A stretch of 64,000 nt of DNA, from NCBI GenBank assembly GCA_031841125.1, contig CM063110.1:52117946-52181945 (forward strand), in the 5' to 3' direction. The stretch is from Acanthococcus lagerstroemiae. Lineage: Eukaryota; Arthropoda; Insecta; Hemiptera; Eriococcidae. Under the pieces are notes generated by a model, which saw only the letters and a program-made list of their open reading frames with translations, was not told the origin of the DNA and did not search any database. Of this stretch, positions 1 through 9,955 are shown one piece after another (the stretch's first letter is position 1; each line of letters begins with the position of its first letter). The translations under genes and the position numbers were made by a program.

Positions 1-1030
1 AACGTATTATTTGAATTGAAAACATAAGTCGTTCACCAAGAATAACTTTGAGAAGCTGAAAAATCGAGTTTTTGATTTTCGTCGGGGTGGGAGAGTTATT
101 CCTTAAGATCTCGATTAAAAATAAGGGATTTATGGCTATAATCGAGAATTTGATTTCCGGAGGTGAGGTGTGGTCTACCCCACGGATCCACGAATTATTT
201 CAATTAAAAAAAAAAAAAGTTCACCGGCGAAAACTCGAAAATATACTCTTTTGGTGTTGGGGGCGCGACTCTACTTTTCCCGTGTAGAAAACGTATCAGT
301 TGAAAAAAGGGGAGGCTTACGTAAAATAATTCAGAAATTTGAAGAATCGAGAATTAGATTTTCAGAGTTCAGGACGGGCTTCACCCCTCAAGTCCGCAAT
401 AGATTTTATCAAAAAAATGAAAGGTTCACGAAAAATGAATATTGAAGTCCGATGATTCGAGAATTTGATTTTCGGAGTTGGGGTTGAGGGTCCACATGTC
501 GAATCCACAAAATACTTCGATCAACAAAATGAGGGGTTCGCAGAAATTATTGTTCAAGCCTGAAAAATCGATAATTAGACTTCCGGAGTTGGGGTGGTGG
601 TCCACCCCTCGGAACCACAACAGACCTCGACAATCGAAAATTATTTTTCACGTCAGAAAAATCGAGAATTTGATTTTCAGAGTTGAGGGCGGGGTCAACT
701 CATCGGGACTCAACCATTAGACCCCACAAATGATTACAACTTAAAAACGGAAAAGGTCACTAAAAAGATATCTAAAGGACAAATAATTGGGGATTCGATT
801 TTCGAGGTTGGGGGTGGAGTTCCATTCCTCGGATCCACAAAATAATTTAGAAGTTTGAAGAATAGAATGTTATATTTTTGGAGTTAAGGTGGGGGTCTAC
901 CCCAGGTTTCACAAATTACTTCGATCAACAAATTAAGAGGTTCGCTGGAAATAATTGTTCAATCCTGCAAATTCGAGAATTAGACTTCTGGAATTGGACC
1001 CACGAAAGATTCCAATTGCAAAAATTAACA
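1..1030 (+). repeat. Left arm of large inverted repeat: degenerate ~110-bp tandem array
   Basis: Degenerate units repeat with a spacing of about 75-120 bp, most often near 110 bp. Each unit carries a core like AAAATCGAGAATTAGATTTT, then GGAGTTGGGGTGG, then GGTCCACCCCTCGGATCCAC and an A-rich stretch. The same array runs in the opposite orientation at 3100-5400 and in shorter solo pieces at 7503-7931 and 8474-8730. Short open frames such as 72-287 and 478-720 are reading frames through the repeat, not genes. The array is cut by the window start, so its left edge is unknown. It looks like the tandemly repeated arm of a foldback-type element, although a degenerate satellite is also possible. Confidence 0.8.
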
Positions 1031-1841
1031 AAATTATCTTCAATCAACACAGTCGAGATATGGTCGCTATCAACCAGTTTTTGATCAACCTACCAACCGC
1101 AGCATTCTCGAAATTTCTAATTTTCACGGATTCCCAAACATCATTAGGAAAACTCCAAGCAGACGAAAATCCCATCACGGATGCCCTGACCAGTCAAACG
1201 CAGTTATTCTCAACCAACTTGCTCTACAAGACATCACAATAGTATTAACGTGGATCCCGGGTTACCGTGATATTATAGGACAAGATCTTGTTGACGCTGC
1301 TGCTAAATCCAAACCAGAAACAACTATTCCACTTCTAAATAATCCAGACATCAAAGCCTACCTACACCAACGAATTATGGCCTTATGGAACGAAGAATGG
1401 ATTCATACCACCGACAACAAACTCCGCAGCATCAAATCGGGTATATATCCAACTGGACCAACATCTTCAGCACCTTATGCGCTACCACTCGATCAACCAA
1501 AACAACTATCAATAGAATCTTCCTTGGCCACTCACGTCTTACCCACGAATATATATTTCTTCACCAACCACCACCAATCTGTAACCTATGTTCTTCTCCT
1601 CTTACTATACTACATATCATCCAACACTGTAAATCATATAGCCGCAATCACCGCATTCAATACCTACAAATTGATAATGTACAACATCTGATTACCCTCA
1701 TAAATCGCAACAATCTCTCACACCTTATCTAGACTAATTTTTATAACTAATTTAAAAAGTTAGATGTAATTTAACAAATAAGATATAGATACCGAGATCA
1801 TGGCCTACAGGCGTTACGTGTCTCATTAAAAGAAAAAAAAA
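1031..1841 (+). pseudogene. LINE 3' fragment with RNase H domain and C-terminal zinc knuckle
   Basis: A 5'-truncated non-LTR retrotransposon, frameshifted at least twice (near 1195 and 1440). Around 1120-1155 the frame reads FLIFTDSQTSL, an RNase H strand with its catalytic Asp. In the next frame, near 1245-1300, it reads TWIPGYRDIIGQDLVDAAAK, the WxPGHxGxxGNExAD-type motif of LINE RNase H. After a further shift, 1500-1740 reads RIFLGHSRLTHEY followed by a C-x2-C-x8-H-x4-C knuckle (ICNLC...HIIQHC), the usual end of I/Loa/Outcast-type ORF2. A short 3' UTR ends in an A-rich tail at 1827-1841. The insertion splits a unit of the flanking array, and the opposite arm at 3150-3170 has the uninterrupted site. 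I cannot define a clear target duplication. Confidence 0.75.
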
Positions 1842-2261
1842 AGAGGTCATCAAAAATATTCTTCAAGGCCGAAAAATCGAGAATTAGATTTTCGGTGTTA
1901 GGGTGGGGAGCACCTTCCGTTTTTCAGTTACATGTTTAAAACTGCTGAAATGAGCTATTCCTTTGCAATGTATTATGGTTTCATACACAAACATTTATTT
2001 TCTGAATGAGGCCTCGCTTTCATTACACGGGGCATCCACAAGATGGCTATTTACATCTGAAAGTTCTTTGGTGCACTGTGGGCCCCATAATTTCGTCTCA
2101 GTGCGCACATCTTTCTGTTGTACTGTATTACAAAGCACATACATGTGTTTCTTTACGGTCTACTCAATGAAAGTGGACCTATCACATTGAGCCTCTTCCC
2201 CTACGGCAAACATACCCTCTGGACCCACATAAGATTTCAATTAAAAAATAAACAGTCACCT
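1842..2261 (+). repeat. Inner end of left inverted-repeat arm (end of array plus module M)
   Basis: After the LINE insertion the array resumes at AGAGGTCATCAAAAATATTC, matching the sequence beyond the empty site in the right arm. From about 1915 it passes into a non-tandem module of some 300 bp (module M), which begins TTCCGTTTTTCAGTTACATG and ends near TGAGCCTCTTCCCC. Module M recurs inverted at 2780-3095 and 7204-7500 and each time abuts the ~110-bp array, so the two form one unit. The frames through it (for example 1963-2190) are chance frames that recur in each copy. Confidence 0.8.
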
Positions 2262-2460
2262 TGGATAGGTGGGCCAAGCCAGTTATCCTGCCCATTTGAG
2301 GGCATAGGTTTCCACCATCTCTCACCATATGTCACGGTCTCTCGCCAATCTTATCCATCTTCTCCCCAGCTCCTTAAAGTTGGTGACTGATAAATGGAAT
2401 CAAAGGCCTTATTCAAATCGATGAATGCCAAAAAGGTATAATGAAGCAGAATTCCGAATT
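2262..2460 (-). pseudogene. RTE-type LINE relic in the loop of the inverted repeat
   Basis: On the minus strand a frame near 2400-2445 reads FLAFIDLNKAFDSI, which matches reverse transcriptase motif A of RTE-type elements. Immediately downstream, in another frame near 2275-2365, it reads LARDRDIW-stop-EMVETYALKWAG, the conserved C-terminal tail of RTE ORFs (A-DR-W...Y..KWA). The RT core between motif A and this tail is missing, so this is an internally deleted, frameshifted scrap. It sits between the two arms of the large inverted repeat. The family assignment rests on short motifs only. Confidence 0.5.
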
Positions 2461-2660
2461 TTAAACAACACATTTTTTGTGAGCGGGTGAAGTAGAAGGG
2501 ACTGGTTCGGAGCGACGTTATTTTTAATCTTTGAGTTATGTAGAAGTACGAGGAGAACATCGAGATTCGAGAACGAACGCGACGTAAAACACCACTACTT
2601 CTTCCCTGGAGCTGGAGGAGTCGTTCCCGCACATGCGCATATAGAGCGTCAATGAAACTT

Positions 2661-2713
2661 ACGATTTTATAATATAGTAAGATTATTATTGTTATTATTA
2701 TTATTATTATTAT
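2661..2713 (+). repeat. Retroposon-like 3' tail with (TTA)n microsatellite
   Basis: A word of 23 bases starting ACGATTTTATAATATAG is followed by a run of TTA/ATT trinucleotides. The identical 23-base word recurs at 9532-9554. RTE-type LINEs and their SINEs often end in short tandem repeats, so this is probably the 3' tail of a retroposon. Confidence 0.5.
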
Positions 2714-2737
2714 TCTGACTACACCTATGCTGTCATT

Positions 2738-5420
2738 TTTGGTGACTGTTTATTTTTTAATTGAAATCTTATGTGGGTCCAGAGGGTATGTTTGCCGTAG
2801 GGGAAGAGGCTCAAGGTGATAGGTTCACTTTCATTGAGTAGACCGTAAAGAAACACATGTATGTGCTTTATAATACAGTACAACAGAAAGATGTGCGCAC
2901 TGAGACGAAATTAGGGGGCCCACAATGCACCAAAGAACTTTCAGATGTAAATACCCATCTTGTGGATGCCCCGTGTAATGAAAGCGAGGGCTCATTCAGA
3001 AAATAAATGTTTGTGTATGAAACAATAATGCATTGCAAAGGAATAGCTCATGTCAGCAGTTTTAAACATGTAACTGAAAAACGGAAGGTGCTCCCCACCC
3101 TAACATCGAAAATCCAATTCTCGATTTTTCGGCCTTGAAGAATATTTTTGATGATCTCTGTTAATTTTTGCATTTGGAATCTTTCGTGGGTCCAATTCCA
3201 GAAGTCTAATTCTCGAATTTGCAGGATTGAACAATTATTTCCAGCGAACCTCTTAATTTGTTGATCGAAGTAATTTGTGAAACCTGGGGTAGACCCCCAC
3301 CTTAACTCCAAAAATCTAACATTCGATTCTTCAAACTTCTAAATTATTTTGTGGATCCGAGGAATGGAACTCCACCCCCAACCCCGAAAATCGAATCCCC
3401 AATTTTTTGGCCGTTAGATATCTTTTTAGTGACCTTTTCCGTTTTTCAGTTGTAATCATTTGTGGGGTCTAATGGTTGAGTCCCGATGAGTTGACCCCGC
3501 CCTCAACTCTGAAAATCAAATTCTCGACTTTCTGACGTGAAAAATAATTTTCGATTGTCGAAGTCTGTTGTGGTACCGAGGAGTGGACCATCACCCCAAC
3601 TCCGGAAGTCTAATTATCGATTTTTCAGTCTTGAACAATAATGTTCCGTGAACTTCTGTTTTGTTGGTCGAAGTATTTTGTGGATCTGATAGGTAAACCT
3701 ACACCCGCAACTCCGAAAGTCTAATTTTCGACTGTGAATTATTAAATATTTATTTTCCTTTTTTTGACAAAATCTATTGCGCACTTGAGGGGTGGAGCCC
3801 ATCCTGAACTCCGGAAATCTAATTCTCGATTTTTCAACTTCTGAATTATGTTTCATAAACCTCCTCTCATTTCGATTGCCACATTTTTTAGACTCGAGAG
3901 GTGGATTCTTGCCATCAACAATTCTTGATTTTTCGGCCTTTAAAATTATTTCTGATGAACTCTTTATTTCTCCGAGGGGTTGACCACACTCCCAACTTCG
4001 GACATTGGTCTCGATTTTTCAGCTTGAAGGACGATTGTCTGTGAACCTCTTATTTTGTTAATCGAAGTGTTTTGTGGATCTGAGAGGTGGACCCTCACCC
4101 TAACCCCAGAAATCTAATTCTTGATTTTTCAGGCTTATAAATCATTTTTTGATAAACTTATATTTATGTTGGATCGAGGTCTTTTATGGATCCAAGGGGT
4201 GGACCACCACTTTAACGCCGAAAATTTATAGGCTTGAGAAATTGTTTTCCGTAAAACCATAGTTGTTGTATTATAAGCCTCCTGTGGACTCGAATGGTGG
4301 TGCCCCCACCCACAAGTCCGAACATTCTAATTCACGAATTTTCGGCATACAAAATTATTTTCGGTTTTATTTTTTCAATTTGTAGATTTTTGGGGGCTGA
4401 GGAGTGCACCCCGCTCCCAACTCTGTAAGTCTAATTCATGATTTTCCGTCTTGAACAGTACTTTTCCGCGAACCCCTTATTTTGTCGATCTAACTACTTT
4501 GTGCATCTAAGGGGTGGACCCCACTCCCAACTCCGAAAATCAAATTCTCGATTTTTCAGACTTAAGAAATAAATTCTCCTTGAAACTCTTTTGTTCTGAT
4601 CGGAAGTGTTTTGTGGACCTGAGGAGTAGAATTCTCAATTTTTCGATCTTTAAAAATATTTTTGGAGACCTTTTTATTTTTTCAATTGGGATCTTTCGTG
4701 CAGCCGTTTATCTACTTTAAACATTATTCTTCGATAAATGTGACCGTCCAAATTAAAAGGGCACGTCGGTCCAAAACATTAATTTTATAGGAGACACCTA
4801 AAGATTTAAACGGGAATCTCGAGAACGCGATATCCTATAGACGTCCACTCTTGCGCTCTATCACTTTTGCTTTTTCGAGTTCACAGACTCACAGTGTTAA
4901 ACAGCACTCTTTGACCTACCAAAATCGAACATAATCTCAAAGTCGATTTTTTTGGACCGAAGTGCCCTTTCAGTATGGACAGTCACAAATTTTTATTTTT
5001 TCCATCTAATTGTTTTGGTGATCCGATGGTGGAGCCCTGCCTCAGGATTGAAAATTTAACTCTCGATTTTTCAGAATTTAATGCTTATTCTTCGAGTACT
5101 TTTTATTCTCACGATCTGAATCTTTTGTGGACTCGAGAGGTGACCCCCTTTTTCCCGGTTGTTCGAATTTTGAAACTTATGTTTCATAAACTTGATTATT
5201 TGTTTCGATCGGTCGTTTTGTGGAAGCCAAGAGATGGATTGTGGCCCTAGCTTTGGAAATTTAATTATCGATTTATCGGATCTGGTTGAACTTTTATTTT
5301 TCCTATTTCATCTTTCATGAGTTGGAGGGGTGTCCCCCACCTCCAACTTCGAAAATCTGTTTCTCAATTTTCGAGACGTTATTGGCGACGGTCTGTGAAT
5401 TGAAATCTCATGTGGATAAG
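2738..5420 (-). repeat. Right arm of large inverted repeat: module M plus ~110-bp array
   Basis: Read on the minus strand, this stretch matches the left arm unit by unit. 2738-3095 corresponds to 1905-2261 (module M), 3095-3165 to the array either side of the LINE insertion, and 3165-4190 to 1-1030. It then continues beyond the window start of the left arm to about 5400. The core GGTGGACCCCCACCC recurs near 3583, 3693, 3793, 4087, 4198, 4401, 4511, 5022 and 5328, at about 95-112 bp. The segment 4700-4970 shows little of the repeat and looks like unrelated sequence inside the array. No gene lies here. Confidence 0.8.
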
Positions 5421-5429
5421 TATAATTGA

Positions 5430-7000
5430 GCATCCCGGCGCAGTGAGTCCAGTATAAAAATTACAGAAAGGGTAAAGGGAAAAGAAGGCAGATTATCCCA
5501 GTCAGAAAGGAAGAGGCCGCACGCCAGAAACTAAGATCAGTGCAAGAGGAAATGAAATTCGAGGAAAATTTTTACGACAGTATGGATCAAGCTTTAAAAA
5601 ACACGGTTGAAGAGTTTGGAGTGACGAGGGCTAAAGAGAAAACCAGGAATAAGCTTTCAAAATAGACTCTCGAATCAGGAAGAATAACCTTTGGAAAAAT
5701 ATAAATAAAACACCGTTGAACAAACCTGAGCGAACTAAAATACAAAAATTGGTGAAGAAAAATGTTAGAGAAGATATTAAGAAATATGATTAGGAAAAAA
5801 TTCAAGATATTTTGGAAGAAAGTTGGTCCACCAAAAAAGTTAGGCTCGAACTCGGTGGCAGGAGAGACGTTATGCTGAAGCTAAAAGATTCAGACAGGAA
5901 AAGTGACTCAAAATTAAGAACAAATTCTAGAGGCAGCAACAATTTTTTACGAGGACTTTTACCGCGAGCAAAACAAGCTCATGAAAATAGCAAAAACTGG
6001 GGGGTGAAAGGAGGAAGAAATCCCGGAAATAATGGAGAGAGAAGTGGAATACGTACTAAATATGTAGACTGAAAAATGACATAGCCTCAGGACCGGATGG
6101 AATTACGAACGAAAAGCTGAAAAGGTTTGGCGATCAAAGAGTGCCTGGAAGAAGTATTTCGCAATCTAAACTGGAAAAGAAGGGGACTAGAAATAAATGG
6201 AGAATTTCTAAGTAATTTAAGGTACGCAAACGATAATAGTAATGAGTTCAAGAAAATGGCAGAAAAGCTATTGAGGGAATGCAAAAATGCTGGCCTCAAA
6301 CTGAATGGTAGCAAATCAAAAATAATCGGAAGAGGGAAAGTAAAAATCTGATAATCGATGGGCAAGAGATAGAGGAGGTAACGGAAATCGAAGATCTGTG
6401 GGACAGATTATTAGTTTCGAAGAAAGCGATAAAGAAATTATGAGGCGTATTAAAATGGGGTGGAACAACTTCTGGGCATTAAAATGTATTTTTTGCCGGA
6501 ATTTCAAAACCGCCCTCAAAATGGAAACACTAAATAGCTCAACGGTACCAGCCCTCAAGTCTGGAACACAAACCTGGTCCCTTACAGGAAACAAATGGTG
6601 AAGCTACAAATTACGTTCAGATCTATGTTGAAGAAACTTCTAGGACTGCGATGGGTAGACAAAATCTCAAATGCAAAGCTATACAAAATGGTGGGAGGCG
6701 GGGACATAGGATATAATGTCGAACAATTAAAGTGGAAATATGTGGGGCATCTGGCGACAGCGGATAGCAACAGATGGGGAGTAAAATTACTCAACTGGAT
6801 ACGCTGCAAAGGAAAAGAACGATAGGTAGACCAGTAACTAGATAGACAGATGAACTCGTCAGAGAACTGGGGCCCCGGGTGGCAAAGATTAGCGCAGGAT
6901 AAAATAAAGTGGAGAAGCTACGTCCAGGCGTATATCCAAAAATGGGCAAAGGTTACTCACACACGTTTGGTCGACAAACAGCGCAAAATGTGCCTGCCCA
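5430..7000 (+). pseudogene. RTE (BovB-like) non-LTR retrotransposon, internally deleted
   Basis: Several frames together give the second half of an RTE ORF. The pre-RT linker is near 5560-5700. The fingers motif ASGPDGITNEKLK is near 6085-6125. This jumps directly to ECLEEVFRNLNWKRRG and LSNLRYAND near 6140-6235, the position of the catalytic YADD box, here YAND. The thumb reads LGQIISFEESDKEIMRRI near 6395-6450 and the C-terminal WRSYVQAYIQKWAK is near 6915-6955. The RT core between the fingers motif and the YADD region, including motif A and the GxPQG-type motif, is missing. There are several stops and frameshifts, so the copy is dead. It lies between the right arm of the inverted repeat and a solo arm. 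Confidence 0.75.
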
Positions 7001-7009
7001 TTTAAATTT

Positions 7010-7203
7010 TTCAATCACTTTATTTCTCCCTAAATTGATCAGCGCCGCCGCACGTTTTTCGACTGTCGTCGCAACATACGCTTATTTTATTTTTGTAAGT
7101 ATTTTATAGATGCCTACATTTTTCAACATACCGGCGCCGCAGCGGCAAAATGGCGGCGACGCACCGGGCATTTTCCCGAATTGCCCTATGGCCCATCCGC
7201 CCC
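7010..7203. other. GC-rich stretch ending in a hAT-like terminus
   Basis: This short segment follows the RTE relic. At 7188-7203 its minus strand reads CAGGGGCGGATGGGCC, which resembles the CAGGGGCGGA-type tips of ZMYM1-like hAT elements in this window (8926 and 12477 are similar). I find no matching opposite tip or target duplication, so it may be one broken end only. Confidence 0.3.
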
Positions 7204-7931
7204 TGGAAGAGGCTCAAGGTGACAGGTCCACTTTCATTGAGTAGAGTCTGTGAAAAAACACATATGTATGTGCTTTGTAATACAGTACAACAGAAAGATG
7301 TACGATACACTGTGACGAAATTAAGAGGCCCACAGTGTACCAAAGAGCCTTCAGATGAAAGTAGCATCTTGTGGATGCCCCGTGTCAATGAAAGCGAGGC
7401 CTCATTCAGAAAATAAATATTTTTGTATGAAACCATAATGCATTGGAAAGAAGTAGTTGACTTCAGCAGTTTTAAACGTGTAACTGAAAGACGGAAGCTA
7501 TTGTGGACTTGAGTGATGAAGCCCGTCCTGAACTCTGGAAATCTAATTCTGGATTTTTCAAATTTCTGAAATATTTTACGTAAACTCCCCTTTTTTCAAC
7601 TGATACATTTTGTACACTGGAGAAGTGAACTCGCGCCCCCACCAACACCAAAAGAGTATATTTTCGAGTTTTCGTTGGTGAACTTTTTTTTTTCGTTTGA
7701 AATAATTTGTGGTTCTGAGGGGTCGACCGCACCCCAACTCCAGTAATCAAATTTTCGATTGTAGGTGTTCAAAAACAATTTTCCATAAACCCCTTATTTT
7801 TAATCGAGATCTTTTGTGGATCAAGGAATAACTCTCCCACCCACGACGAAAATCTAAAGCTCGATTTGATTTTCCGGCTTCTCAATGTTATTCTTGGTGA
7901 ACGTCTTATTTTTTCAATGCAAATAATACGT
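7204..7931 (-). repeat. Solo copy of the inverted-repeat arm (module M plus array)
   Basis: On the minus strand 7503-7931 matches 1-405 of the left arm and 7204-7500 matches module M (1915-2200). The two parts are directly adjacent here, whereas in the left arm more array units lie between them, so the copy number of array units differs. The open frame at 7104-7436 is the same chance frame as in the other module M copies. Confidence 0.75.
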
Positions 7932-7970
7932 TAACCCTCTTCTAATAATTTACGTTTGTTTTAATAATAG

Positions 7971-8432
7971 CACTACTGAACAGCTATTTTGCACAACGCA
8001 TTTTGACAGGTGATTCTGAGATACTTTTCAACGCTGAACACGATACTGCGATCCATTTTTCTCTATCACGTCACAATTCGGAGTTCTGAACGACTGTAAT
8101 TCGTTTCCATTTTGTTTTTGCAGTGGAATAAGCGCGGTACCACTGACTGAATATCATCAGTGTTATCAGACCACTATAACAGAAAACAAACAGACGGAAT
8201 ACACACCACTACACAACCTCAACACACAACAATACGAATCAGTATGACCACATTCAGTTCCTAAACTTCTTTTTGAACACATTTAGTTGAATTTTTAATA
8301 GTTTTTAATCAGAAAAAAAAGACGTGATAGAGAAAAACGGCCGACGGCACTGTATTCAGCGTTGAAAAGTACTCAAGAATCACCTCCTTAAATGCGTTGT
8401 GCAAGCAAAATATTTCATTTTGTTCAGTAGTG
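7971..8432. mobile_element. CACTA-like nonautonomous element (MITE) with ~100-bp TIRs
   Basis: The left end (7971-8072) starts CACTACTGAAC and the right end (8321-8432) finishes GTTCAGTAGTG. The two arms are imperfect inverted repeats over about 100 bp, sharing blocks such as GCACAACGCATTT, ACTTTTCAACGCTGAA and TTTTTCTCTATCACGTC. The element is flanked by TAG on both sides (7968-7970 and 8433-8435). CACTA tips with a 3-bp duplication are the signature of the CACTA/CMC superfamily. There is no coding capacity, so it must depend on a transposase elsewhere. A 3-bp duplication can occur by chance, so the superfamily call is less sure than the element itself. Confidence 0.75.
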
Positions 8433-8473
8433 TAGTTAGATTATAGCAGCAAGGCAATGACACTTTCAGTAAA

Positions 8474-8730
8474 TAAAACTAATGATATAATATTGTGGAC
8501 CCGATGGATTGTCTCCGCCCCAATTCCGAAAATCTAATTCTCGATCTTTCAGCCTCTCAAGATTATTCATGGTTAACTTTTTTCGATTCGGATTTATTGT
8601 GGATTCGTGGGGTTGACCCCGCCCCCAACTTCGGAAATTGAATTCTCTACTTGGTCGGCTTAAGAAATAATTTTCCGCGAGCCCCTGCTTATTTCTTTGT
8701 TCGAAGTCTTTTGAAGCGTCATAAGGCATA
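8474..8730 (-). repeat. Short piece of the ~110-bp array
   Basis: Two to three degenerate units of the array of 1-1030, in the orientation of 3100-5400 (CCCCAATTCCGAAAATCTAATTC followed by TCGATCTTTCAGC, then GTGGATTCGTGGGGTTGACC). It lies between the CACTA-like and hAT MITEs. The open frame 8466-8729 on the minus strand merely reads through it. Confidence 0.65.
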
Positions 8731-8925
8731 TCAGAACAGTGAAATTTGTAGCCGTAATAGTATTTAACTCAAAAATCATTGATTTATGTAGTGTTTTTAT
8801 GTTCTTGAATTTCTCTCGAGGGACCATAACTAGAAATTTCTGAAGGGCATCGTAAAAACTGGTTACTCGGTCGATAAAGAATTGAAATGGAGAAATAGCC
8901 TAAACAAAATCAAATTTTTTGCATG

Positions 8926-9102
8926 CAGGCGCGGATTTAGAAAGAGGAGTTGGGGGGGGGTACAGTAGCGGTGGTGACCTTCGTGGCGTGTAATGAGCGT
9001 ACAATTCATTATTTTTATTCCATCTTTTTCCTATTATTGCGTTTAAAATATTCAGCCAGGGGGGGCATGTACCCCATGGCCCTCCCCTTGGATCCGCCAC
9101 TG
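8926..9102. mobile_element. hAT-type MITE with perfect 8-bp target duplication
   Basis: The 177-bp element has ends CAGGCGCGGATTTAG and, on the other strand, CAGTGGCGGATCCAAGG. It is flanked on both sides by TTTGCATG (8918-8925 and 9103-9110). An 8-bp duplication and CAG...CTG tips are typical of hAT elements. It has no coding capacity. The open frames at 8900-9142 and 8950-9153 cross its borders and are not genes. Confidence 0.85.
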
Positions 9103-9110
9103 TTTGCATG

Positions 9111-9530
9111 TAAAAGGGTATATTTTCTGTATAGTTTTTCATATCTAAAGTAGATAAACATACTTCTGAATAATATTAATACATTTGTTATGACATGACC
9201 TGTCATACTTAAAATCCATAATTAGAACTGTGCATGTAGAAAAATGAAGTTTTATTTGATTTCTTTAGCCTCTGTTTAACATTTCCAATGTGTCTCCCTT
9301 TAAACAGTAAACTTGATGTGAAGTCGAAAAAATACAAGTTCTGATTAAAACTGCTTTTTTCTCTCGGATAGTATACGACTTTACCTGCAGTGGACACTTC
9401 TAAATTTGAAATACTTACATCATATGCATATGAAGGGTACAGGGAAAAAAGGTTCAATGTCACATTTTTTTGAAAATGAAGATATGGGCATCGTTGGATT
9501 CAGGATGAGGTGTAGAATCATCCTAAGCAC
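9111..9530. other. No recognisable feature
   Basis: AT-rich sequence without a convincing frame or repeat. It may be the body of the unknown retroposon whose tail word lies at 9532-9554. Confidence 0.4.
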
Positions 9531-9558
9531 TACGATTTTATAATATAGTAAGATTTCT

Positions 9559-9611
9559 ATACATGGGGGTATCGCCCGACATCGTCAAACGTTCACGATA
9601 CCCCCCTGTAT
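9559..9611. repeat. 16-bp inverted repeat (hairpin) with 21-nt loop
   Basis: ATACATGGGGGTATCG at 9559-9574 pairs with CGATACCCCCCTGTAT at 9596-9611, with 15 of 16 positions complementary. It lies a few bases downstream of the retroposon tail word at 9532-9554. Nothing around it explains it. Confidence 0.75.
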
Positions 9612-9955
9612 TAGGAAGATGTTTTTTTACATAAATGATTGTAAAAAGATTGCTTATTTCGCAACGAATTCAGTATTTCATTCCATTTAATTCCCGCCCG
9701 GAGATGATAACACGGTTTGTTTACTTCCTGGTGGGAATTAAATTGTTTGTTTACTTCCCCGCGGGAATTAAATGGTCATTTATTCCCGGGTTCTTGTCAC
9801 TGAGTCAAAGAGCCACTTTACTCCCAGAAATAACGTCGGTAAAACCTAAATTCATTTCTCAATATTTTCAAATCGTACGACGCACATTATCACATTCTTG
9901 TAACGAACTTTCTTTGTTTTCATATTAAATAGTAGTGGAAGAAAACTCGTCATAT

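Noticed and set aside
1..1030. CRISPR array or similar regular repeat-spacer structure
   Set aside because: Units are degenerate along their whole length, spacing varies from about 75 to 127 bp, and there are no unique spacers or cas genes. The genome is eukaryotic.
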